Source: a virus
Reading direction: 5' to 3' (one strand)
DNA length: 24,662 nt
Virus record (IMG/VR): IMGVR_UViG_3300025849_000211
Coordinates: 1-24,662 of that record
The notes under the pieces are model-generated. The model was not told the origin of the DNA. It ran no database searches and worked only from the letters and a program-made list of their open reading frames with translations. A program made the position numbers and the translations under genes. How positions within the stretch are numbered: the first letter of the stretch is position 1; each line of letters starts with the position of its first letter. This document shows positions 7,528 to 17,500 of the stretch, one piece after another.

Positions 7528-7977
7528 ATGAGCACACAAGAAAAAAGATTATATCAAGATATTAATATCAAATCTAATAAAAAACCTGATTATGGTATAG
7601 GATCAAAGACTTATAAAGGATTTAGTACAACTGATCCTGATCAAAACGGATTTAATTTATATGACTTTAGTCTTATTAAACAAGATATCATCAATCATTT
7701 TCATATAAGACAAGGCGAATTATTATCTAACCCGAACTTTGGAACAATTATTTGGGACGTTTTACACGAACCACTAACTGAACAGTTAAAGCAAATTATT
7801 ATTGATAATGTAACAGAAATCATTAATTACGATCCAAGAATAAATGTAAATTCAGTTACTGTAGATGAATACGAAAGTGGACTACAGATTGAAGCAGAAA
7901 TACTATTTTTAACTTATAATATTGTTGAAAATATGCGTCTAACTTTTGATCAAAATAACGGATTTTTAAATACCTAA
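7528..7977 (+). CDS. 25: gp25 baseplate wedge, gpW/gp25 (lysozyme-like fold) family
   Basis: A 149-residue wedge protein; T4 gp25 has 132. The family signature is present: FSLIKQDIINHFHIRQGELL with R61-x-G63-E64, NPNFG (68-72), a conserved EPLTEQ (81-86), and DPRI at 102-105, matching the EPRI that gp25 proteins use in the wedge core bundle. The name 'lysozyme-like' in this family is historical and no activity is expected. In T4 gp25 contacts gp6 and gp53 and helps lock the sheath to the baseplate. Start ATG has AGGG about 10 bases upstream, 15 bases after the spike stop. A promoter-like string, GTAAATA, overlaps the gap but is too close to the ATG to be convincing. Confidence 0.92.
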   Translation: MSTQEKRLYQDINIKSNKKPDYGIGSKTYKGFSTTDPDQNGFNLYDFSLIKQDIINHFHIRQGELLSNPNFGTIIWDVLHEPLTEQLKQIIIDNVTEIINYDPRINVNSVTVDEYESGLQIEAEILFLTYNIVENMRLTFDQNNGFLNT

Positions 7978-8002
7978 TAATATACGTAGTTAATCAATAC
8001 TG

Positions 8003-8009
8003 ATAAATA
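8003..8009 (+). promoter_or_regulatory. putative late promoter -10 box (ATAAATA) before gp6
   Basis: The 56-base gap between gp25 and gp6, the widest in the plus-strand operon, contains GATAAATAC. ATAAATA is the T4 late consensus without its first base. It lies 31 bases before the ATG, exactly the spacing of the CTAAATA box before the gp48-like gene, and is followed by AAGGAAAG as the RBS. It would give gp6 and the giant gene their own late transcript. Confidence 0.6.
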
Positions 8010-8033
8010 CTGTATAATAAAGGAAAGCCAAAT

Positions 8034-11000
8034 ATGTCCTCGACTGATAGACAAAATAGATTACTAGTAGCAGAAGATTGGAAGCGTATCTACCAAAGTT
8101 ATAGAAACGCCGATTTCAAATCTTATGACTTTGACAACTTGCGTAGAACAATGATAAATTATCTACGTCAAAATTACCCAGAAGATTTTAACGATTATAT
8201 TGAAAGTTCGGAATACCTTGCTTTGATCGACATGATTGCTTTCCTTGGTCAAAACATTGCTTTCCGTACAGATTTAAATGCACGTGAAAACTTTCTAGAA
8301 CTTGCAGAACGTAGAGAAAGTGTTCTCCGTCTTGCACGTACACTATCTTACAATCCAAAGCGTAATCAGTCAGCTAACGGATTACTTAAAATTGAAAGTG
8401 TTAGTACAACTGAAAGTGTTAGAGATAGTAATGCAATCAATTTAGAAAATCAAACAATTATATGGAATGATCCTAGTAATGCTAATTGGCAAGAACAATT
8501 TACAAAAGTTTTAAATGCAGCTCTTCCAGTTAATAACCCTGTAGGCAGACCAGTTAAAAAAGATACAGTAAATAATATTCCGACAGAGCAATATAGGTTT
8601 AGTAGTACTAATACCGGAGTACCTGTTTTTGGATTTAACAAAAATATAAGTGGTAGTACTAGTAGATTTGAAATTGTAAGCACTGATGTAAACAACGGAA
8701 CAATAGAAGAAGAAGCTCCGTATCCAGGAAACAATTTTGCATTTCTATATCGCAATGATGGCAAAGGGCCTAGTAGTACTAATAGTGGATATTTTTGTCA
8801 CTTTAGACAAGGCGCATTAGATAGCGGATCTTTTATTGTTGATGCACCAAGCTCTAATCAAGTTGTTTCAATTGATGCAACTAATGTTAACAATTCAGAT
8901 GTTTGGTTATATTCAGTAGATGATTTTGGACTAGAACAAGAACTATGGACAAAAGTTCAAGCAGTTGAAGGTAACAATGTAGTTTATAATAGTCTAAGTA
9001 AAAGTATCAGAAATATATTCAGTGTACTTACTAGAGCAAATGATAGAATTAGTTTAATATTTTCAGATGGAACTTTCGGCAATTTACCGCAGGGAAATTT
9101 TAAAGTATATTATCGAACTGGTAAAAATCAAAGAATAGTAATTGATCCAAAAGACATGCGTGGTATTAGTATACAAATTCCATATGTAAGCAAATCAGGA
9201 AAAAGCGAAAGTCTTTCATTAGTATTCCAATTAAAGTATACAGTAGACAATGCAAGTATTAGCGAAACAAATGCAAGTATTAAGCGTAATGCTCCATCTA
9301 ATTACTACACTCAGAATAGAATGGTAACAGCAGAAGATTACCAAATTGCTCCGCTTACATCAAGCCAAGAAATTATTAAAGTAAAAAGTGTTAATAGAAC
9401 ATCTAGCGGAATTAGTAGATATTTAGATCTTGTCGATGCAACTGGTAGATATAGTAAAACAAATTTATTTGCCGTAGACGGAATTTTAACAAGAGAATTT
9501 ATTGATACAAAGGTTGGATTTGATTTTGTTACTAAAACGGATATTGAGGGTGCAATAGCAAACGTTATACAACCAGTTTTAGAAAACAGGAAAATTAAAA
9601 ATTATTATCTTACTAATTTTCCAAAAATACTAGTAGGCGATTTAGGACTAGTATGGAATAGTAGTACAGTTGACGCAAATCAAAATACTGGTTATTTTAC
9701 AAACGCTGCAGGTACTAGACAACAATTAGGTACTTTTACAGCTAGTACATTAAAATTAATGCGAGCAGGAACACTACTTAAATTTATTGCTCCAACAGGC
9801 AAGCATTTTATGAAGACTGATAATAATAAAATAATGGACGGCGCAGCCGACCATCCAGGATCAGTTGATTACTTATGGGCAAAGATTGTAAGCACTGAAG
9901 GTAACGGAACAGTGGTTGCAGATGATGGTACAGGACCAGTTTTAATAAATGACATAATTCCACAAGGCGCAAAACTTACTCAAATTATTCCTAGAATTGC
10001 TAATGATATACAAGCATCAGTTCAAACACAACTTGTAGATCAAATTTTTGCTTATAGAACTTTTGGTTTAAGGTTTGATGTAAATTTAGGAGAGTGGAGA
10101 CTAGTGTCTTCTACTAATTTAGATAGTGCAAGTGAATTTAGTATTGGTAAAGCAGGCGATAATACTAACCAGCAATTAGATGCAAGTTGGCTGTTATTGT
10201 TTGAAACAAACGGCGAAACGTATACGGTTACATATAGAGGATCTAGATACTTGTTTGAAAGTGATGAAGAAGTTAGATTCTATTTTGATAATAGTGATAA
10301 AGTTTATAATAATAGAACTGGTAAAATTATTAAAGATAAAATTAGTATGTTAAGTATTAACCAAAAAGATCCGACATCAAATCCGGTTCCTTATACAGTT
10401 GATTATGATTGGGAAATTGTAGAAGATTATAGAGATACTGAAGGTTATGTAAACAGTAAAAAAGTACAAGTTAGTTTTTTTGATGCTGATGATGATGGAG
10501 TTGTTGATGATCCAAATTTGTTTGATGTTATTGTTAATGAGACAAATAATCCTTTAGAAAAATATATATTTTCTGAAAAGGTTACAAGTATTGACGGCGT
10601 TGAAGAATGGTTCTATAAACCGAATAGTGTATTAAATGTTGTTGTTCTTCAAAATAAAGCAAGTTTAGGATCTACTACATTATACACAGACGGCCAGATA
10701 TTTTATTATGTAGACGAGAATATTTTTGAAATACTTGATAAAACCACAAGTAACTTAAATATTTCACAAAAGTATAGAGCACAAATTGGTCGAGATAATA
10801 TTAAATTTCATTATGTTCATGCTGCAGACGAAAGTACACGTATAGATCCTAGTGTGAGTAATATTATTGATTCTTATTTACTAACAAGATCATATGATAA
10901 TAGTTTTAGACAATACTTAGATGGTATTACAAATACTAAACCATTAGCACCTAGTAGTGATAATTTATTTTTAAATTACGGTGCAAACTTGAATAACATT

Positions 11001-11516
11001 AAATCGTTAAGCGATGAAATTATATACCATCCAGTAAAGTACAAAATTTTATTTGGAACAAAGGCAGATGCAGAATTCCAAGCAGATTTTAAAATTGTAA
11101 AAAATCCTGATATTGTTATAAACGATAACGAAATTAAATCAAGGGTAATAAGTGCAATAAATGAATTCTTTGCTTTAGACAACTGGGACTTTGGCGAAAC
11201 TTTTTATTTTACAGAACTAACAGCATATGTGATGCAACAACTTGCACCAAATATTGTTACTTTTGTAATTGTACCAAAACAAATAGACCAAACATTTGGA
11301 AGTCTTTTCGAAATAAAATCAGAATCAGATGAAATATTTATTAGCGGAGCAACAGTAACTGACGTAGCAATAATAGACAATGTTACAGCTACACGTCTTA
11401 AAGCAGAAGGCGCAATTACAACAACTGCAACAACTACAGGTAATATTGGAATAACAAGTTCTAATACAAGTTCTAATACAAGTTCGACAAGTTCAAGCGG
11501 AGGCTCTAGCTACTAA
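8034..11516 (+). CDS. 6: gp6 baseplate wedge protein (baseplate J-like), large form
   Basis: A 1,160-residue wedge protein. The N-terminal block is diagnostic for gp6: FDNLRRTMINYLRQNYPEDF (about 34-53), then LALIDMIAFLGQNIAFRTDLN and ENFLELAERRESVLRLARTL, a helical region. The conserved C-terminal block near 1040-1085 (NEFFALDNWDFGETFYFTEL and QQLAPNIVTFVIVP) corresponds to the dimer/ring-forming end. T4 gp6 has 660 residues; the extra roughly 500 lie mainly in the middle (about 500-960). A Ser/Thr/Gly-rich tail ends the protein. In T4, gp6 forms the continuous inner ring that holds wedges together and drives the hexagon-to-star change. The stop overlaps the next ATG (TAATG, 11514-11518). 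Confidence 0.9.
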   Translation: MSSTDRQNRLLVAEDWKRIYQSYRNADFKSYDFDNLRRTMINYLRQNYPEDFNDYIESSEYLALIDMIAFLGQNIAFRTDLNARENFLELAERRESVLRLARTLSYNPKRNQSANGLLKIESVSTTESVRDSNAINLENQTIIWNDPSNANWQEQFTKVLNAALPVNNPVGRPVKKDTVNNIPTEQYRFSSTNTGVPVFGFNKNISGSTSRFEIVSTDVNNGTIEEEAPYPGNNFAFLYRNDGKGPSSTNSGYFCHFRQGALDSGSFIVDAPSSNQVVSIDATNVNNSDVWLYSVDDFGLEQELWTKVQAVEGNNVVYNSLSKSIRNIFSVLTRANDRISLIFSDGTFGNLPQGNFKVYYRTGKNQRIVIDPKDMRGISIQIPYVSKSGKSESLSLVFQLKYTVDNASISETNASIKRNAPSNYYTQNRMVTAEDYQIAPLTSSQEIIKVKSVNRTSSGISRYLDLVDATGRYSKTNLFAVDGILTREFIDTKVGFDFVTKTDIEGAIANVIQPVLENRKIKNYYLTNFPKILVGDLGLVWNSSTVDANQNTGYFTNAAGTRQQLGTFTASTLKLMRAGTLLKFIAPTGKHFMKTDNNKIMDGAADHPGSVDYLWAKIVSTEGNGTVVADDGTGPVLINDIIPQGAKLTQIIPRIANDIQASVQTQLVDQIFAYRTFGLRFDVNLGEWRLVSSTNLDSASEFSIGKAGDNTNQQLDASWLLLFETNGETYTVTYRGSRYLFESDEEVRFYFDNSDKVYNNRTGKIIKDKISMLSINQKDPTSNPVPYTVDYDWEIVEDYRDTEGYVNSKKVQVSFFDADDDGVVDDPNLFDVIVNETNNPLEKYIFSEKVTSIDGVEEWFYKPNSVLNVVVLQNKASLGSTTLYTDGQIFYYVDENIFEILDKTTSNLNISQKYRAQIGRDNIKFHYVHAADESTRIDPSVSNIIDSYLLTRSYDNSFRQYLDGITNTKPLAPSSDNLFLNYGANLNNIKSLSDEIIYHPVKYKILFGTKADAEFQADFKIVKNPDIVINDNEIKSRVISAINEFFALDNWDFGETFYFTELTAYVMQQLAPNIVTFVIVPKQIDQTFGSLFEIKSESDEIFISGATVTDVAIIDNVTATRLKAEGAITTTATTTGNIGITSSNTSSNTSSTSSSGGSSY
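11454..11495 (+). repeat. short tandem repeat (ACAAGTTCTAAT) at the gp6 C-terminus
   Basis: Two perfect 12-base units (11454-11465, 11466-11477) are followed by 9-base variants ACAAGTTCG and ACAAGTTCA. All units are multiples of three, so they lengthen the Ser/Asn/Thr tail without a frameshift. It looks like a slippage-prone low-complexity tail. Confidence 0.85.
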
Positions 11517-14500
11517 TGGCATATAACAACGATCAATCAGACCAACCGTTACCCGGAGGTAACGAAAATCGTAAAAGACAAAGTGCAAGTCATTTACCAA
11601 AGTACTATCGAACTCCTGCGAATAAAAAGTTTTTAGCAAGTACAATGGACCAGCTTATACAGCCTGGTGTAGTTGAAAAATTAAACGGTTATGTAGGAAG
11701 AAAAACAGCAAAGGCTTTTTCCTCTACAGATAATTACGTATCTGATGTAAGTGATGCTAGAGAAAATTATCAATTAGAACCAGCAAGTATTGTAAAAGAC
11801 AATTTAGGCAATGTAACATTTTATAAAGATTATAATGATTATATTAACCAACTTGATAGTTTTAACAAAGGCACAAGCGATCACAGTGTATTAAATCAAC
11901 AAGAATACTATGCTTGGGATCCTCACGTTGATTGGGATAAACTTACTAATTTTAGAGAATATTATTGGTTACCAAACGGTCCGCAAAGTTTTGGGTTGCC
12001 AGGTAATACAATAGATGTTGAAAGTACATATACAGTACGTATTGGCGATAATGCTGATAATAATACATATATCTTTAGTCCGGACGGATTAACAAATAAT
12101 CCTACAATAACATTATATAGAGGTATAACTTATAAGTTTGATATTGATACACCAAATTTACCGTTTACAATTAAAACTAAAAAGACTCTTGATGAAGGAT
12201 TTGATTTAGATAGTTCTAGTATACTCGTTTTAGAAGGAGTAAGTGTACAAGGTTTAGAAAAAGGTACAAGCACACTACAACTTGGAACTGACACACCGGA
12301 TATACTTTATTATATGGCGGCAAACGATTTACAAGCAAGCGGAACTATAGTTGTTAAAGACATTAGTGAAGCAACATTTATTGATGTTGAAAAGGAAATA
12401 CTCGGAAAGAAAACTTATAAAGCAAGTAACGATGTTGTTTTATCAAACGGAATGAAAGTGTTTTTTACTGGTGAAGTCGAACCAGCTTCTTATGCACAAG
12501 GTGCATTTTATGTAGAAGGTGTTGGCGACAAAATTAAACTTGTACCTGAAACTAATCTTAATGTTCCAACAGATTTTACAGACGATGTTGAAATAGCATT
12601 TGATGCTGAAGGTTTTGATAGATTGCCGTTTGGCAAAGCAATTGGTTATCCAACTAAGAAAGATTATTTGGTTATTAATCGTTCAGCAAAAGACGGAAAC
12701 CTTTGGGCAAGATATAATAGATGGTTTCATAAAAGTGTAATTGAAACTAGTGCAGTACAAAATAATCAACCTTCCGAATTAGATCAACTACAACGTGCAA
12801 AAAGACCAATTATTGAATTTGAAGCAGATATTAAATTACACAATTTTGGTACAAAAATTAAAAAAGATGTTGACTTAATAGATAATTTTACTACAGATGT
12901 TTTTAGTACTATTGAAGGCGGAATAGGATATAACATTGACGGAATTAATATTGTTAAAGGCATGCGTATTTTATTTACAGCAGATACTGACATACTTGTA
13001 AAAGGAAGAATTTTTGAAGTAGATATAATTAAGTTTGCCGGCGGCCAGTCAACTAACAACCAAATTACTCTTAAAGAAGTTGCTGATAGTATTCCTCAAG
13101 AAAATGAAACTGTACTTGCACTAAACGGTAATGTGTTTAAAGGTAAAATGCTATATTTCCAAAACGGATCTTGGCAGGAAACACAACAAAAAACAAATAC
13201 TAATCAACCGCCGTTATTTGATATTTTTGACAGTAATGGAAAAAGTTATTCAGATACTAGTACATACAAAGCATCAACATTTAGTGGCAACAAATTGTTT
13301 AGTTATAAGCAAGGAATAGGATCAGCAGACACTGAATTAGGATTTCCTTTAAGCTACCGTAGTATCTCTAATGTAGGAGATATTGTTTTTAATTACGACA
13401 TTCTTCAAGATACTATGACGTATACTAATGAAAATGATATTTTTACAGTTAATACAGATATTGGATTTTTAAGAAAGTATAGTGATCTAAATGTATTTGA
13501 AACAATAAGTGGTTGGAAAAAAGTTACAACATTATCAGAACAGCCAGTTATTCGACAGTATGTTTTTGATAACACAACAACCGGATTTGAAATTGATGTA
13601 TATAACAATAGCGGACTATTAAGCGACTTATGGGTAAGAGTTTACCTTAACAATAAATTACAATTTGAAAATGTTGATTATACTATTACAACTAATATTC
13701 AAAATAATGCACAAATAAATTTTAATAATACCCTCACACTTAATGATGATATAGTTATTAAAACTAAATCTAAAACTTTAAAAAACGACAATGGGTTTTA
13801 TGAGATACCATCGTCATTAGAAAGAAATCCTAAGAATGAAAATCTTAAAGAATTTACATTAGGAGAAGTTAACGATCATGTTAGTACTATTGTTGAAAAT
13901 TTAGATAACTTTACCGGTACTTTCCCAGGAGTTGGTAATTTAAGAGATCTTAATAACTTGTCAGATCTAGGAAGAAGATTTTTACAGCATAGTGCTCCTA
14001 TGAATTTATCTCTTTATCATATAACTGATAAGGATAGTAATATTATAAAATCGTTAGATTATGCAAGAACTGAATATAATAGATTTAAAAGAGAATTTTT
14101 GCAAGTTGCGTTAGATTCTGAGTTTCAAGGCACAACTAAAGATCATGTAGACAATATATTACAAACTATTAATAGTGTAAAAAATAAAGAAATGCCATTT
14201 TATTTTAGTGATATGGTACCAACTGGTGCTGTTAAAAAACTATCATATACTATATTAGATGCTGACGAGACATTTTTTGCTTTAAGTCAAGTTTTTGATA
14301 ATAATACACTATCAAAAAAAGCTGTTAGTGTTTACAAAAATAATACCCAATTAGTGTACAATAAAGATTACACATTTAATAGTGATGGATTTGCTGTTGT
14401 AACAGCAACAAAAGCACAAGATGATGTAATAGACATTTTTGAATACGAAACTACTAACGGAAGTTATGTGCCTCCAACACCTACTAAATTAGGTCTTTAC

Positions 14501-17500
14501 CCTGCGTACGAACCAATGTTATATAGTGATGATACATACCTAACAACAACTTCATTTATTCAAGGACATGACGGTAGCAGATTTGTTGCTTTTAACGATT
14601 ATAGAGATGATTTGTTATTAGAATTAGAAAAACGAATTTTTAATAATATTAAAATAAAATATGATACAACACTTTTAGATATAAATGATTTAGTTCCTGG
14701 AGAATACAGACAAACTGGAGTATCGTTTAGTGAAATTAATAAGTCAATATTAAGTAACTTCTTATCTTGGAGTAAATTTATAGATACAGATTATACTTTA
14801 CATAACTTCTTTGAAAGAACAAATACATTTACATTTAATTATAGTAAATCAAATTCACCAAGCGGAAATATTTTGCCAGGATTTTGGAGACAAATTTATA
14901 AAAGGGCATTTGATACAGATCGTCCACATACTCATCCTTGGGAAATGCTAGGACTTACAATAAAACCTAGTTGGTGGGAAACACAATATGGTCCAGCACC
15001 ATATACTAAAGATAATTTATTAATGTGGACTGATTTACAAAATGGTATTCTTAGACAGCCGGGTGTAAAATATAAGATTTTAAACAAATATAAAAGACCA
15101 AATTTATTAAGTAATATACCATCAGACGAATCAGGGAATCTTTTACCTCCGTTAAGTATTGGTTGGATTAGTAATTACCAACCCGACACAATAGATTTTA
15201 GTTTCGTGTTTGGAGACGGCGCACCAGTAGAATCTGCTTGGAGAAACAGCTCAGATTATGCATTTAGTATAATTAAGGCATTTATAATTAATAAACCAAG
15301 TTTAATATTTTCTACAGGATTTGATAGATTTAACCAAGTTCGTAATAGTGCAGGTTCTATCGTATACAAACCTACTAATAAAAGAATCAATTTAAAAGAT
15401 TTAGTATTTCCAAGTACATCAACTGATGCTACGCAAACTTTTACAAGCGGATTAGTAAATTACGTAGCTTCTTATATGGCCGGTGATGTCTTAAAGAATT
15501 ATGAAAAATACAAAGAAAATATTACTAGTATTGATAATCAAATAGGTTTTAAATTAGCAGGATTTACTGACATAGAAAAGTTTAAATTGATACTTGACAG
15601 TAGAACTCCAACTAATGAAGGTAATGTTTTTGTTCCAAATGAAAATTATCAAATATTTTTAAATACAAGCTCGCCTATAAAAACTGTAGAATATAGTGGT
15701 GTAATTATTGAACGCAGAACAGATGGGTATGTAATTAAAGGGTATAGTCCTAATAATACTATATTTAAATATTTAAGTGCGGTATCTAAACAGAACGATC
15801 CAAGTATTAATGTTGGCGGAATAAGCGAAAACTATGTTGTGTGGAATAGTGGTAAAACATATATTGCAGGTCAAAATGTTGAGTACCAGGGCTCTTACTA
15901 TAGAACAAAAACCCAACACCAAAGTACACAAACATTTGATGAAACTCAGTTTGCTAAATTAGCTGCTTTGCCATTAAAAGGCGGAAGAGAAGCTTTTATT
16001 AGAAAACAATTTACAGATACTATAATTAAAGAAATGCCGTATGGTACGTTATTAACCGAGATACAAGACGTAGTAGATTTTTTACTAGGATACGGAGAAT
16101 ATTTAAAAAGCCAAGGATTTATTTTTGATTATTTTCAAAGCGATAATAAAGTAGTTCTTACTGGCGGACACTGTGTAAACGAATTTTTATTCTGGACTAC
16201 ACAGAATTGGGCTGCTGGTAGTGTTATTACACTAAGTCCTGGAGCAGAACAAATTAAAATAACAACTAATTATTCGATGGTCGATAATATATTTGACGGA
16301 TTTTATGGTTACGGATTATTCAAAGCAGATGGACAAAAACTTGTAGAAGATTTTGCAAATCTTGGAAGATCGCCTAATGAATTTAGCATAGGTCCAAAAA
16401 ATACAGCAGACGGAATTTATTTTATATCGTTACCCTTAGTACAAAAAGAACATGTGGTTATTATTGATAACGCAACAGTTTTTGGCGATGTAATATTTGA
16501 TCAGCAACCAGGATATAGACAAGAAAGAATAAAAATACTAGGATATAGAACAACAGACTGGGATGGAAGTTTAAATATCCCTGGTTTTATATTTGACGAA
16601 CCTAATATTGTAGAATGGGAGCAATGGCAAGATTATAATATTGGTGCTGTTGTTAAAAATAAAGAATTTTATTATAGTGCTCCTAAGAAAGTTCCTGGCT
16701 CACAAATATTTGATGCAAAGAATTGGAACGTACTTTCGGAAAAACCGGAAGGCGGCCTTTATGCAAACTTTGAATATAAAACAAATCAATTTGCTGATTT
16801 TTATGATTTAGATTCAGATAACTTTGATGTTGAACAGCAAAAAATGGCACAGCATTTAATTGGTTATCAAAAACGCCAATATTTACAAAACATTGTAAAC
16901 GATGATGTAAGTCAATACAAATTTTATCAAGGATTTATTCAAGACAAAGGTTCTAAGAATGCTCTTACTAAATTGTTTGATGCACTTGCAAGTGACGACA
17001 AGGATAGTTTAGAGTTTTACGAAGAATGGGCTATTAAAGATGGACAATACGGAGCCAGCGAAGGCTTTGACGATGTTATTTTTAGACTAGACGAAGGAAA
17101 GTTTAGACTAGTGCCACAGCCTATACAACTAGTAAATTCAACTACTGGTGAAGAAACTGATTTAATTTATAGAATTAAACCATATGAAGTTTACCAAAAA
17201 TCTAAAAATTATGATCATAAACCATTGCCTGGAAAATATGTTTTTGACAGTTACACAAAAAATGCAGGATATGTAAATCAACAAGATGTTAGAGGAATAG
17301 TAACCAACTACGAAAACATACTTGACTTTAATTTTGCTGATATTGCAAAAAATGCATATATTTGGGTTGGAAATCAAGATAAAGACTGGACAGTGTATAA
17401 ACATGTTGACACTCCTTATGTAATAAACCAAATTGGAAAAGGTGAAGCAACATTTGACATTACAGTAGACACAAATGTTAAAGATTTTGTAAAAGGTGAT

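Noticed and set aside
8013-8018. TATAAT before gp6 as a sigma70 promoter
   Set aside because: The sequence 17 bases upstream (TTAATC) is a poor -35, and the start would fall too close to the RBS. The late box at 8003-8009 explains the gap better.
13131-13319. Plus-strand 62-codon frame
   Set aside because: Out of phase inside the giant frame, at a conserved block (NQPPLFDIF) of the sense protein.
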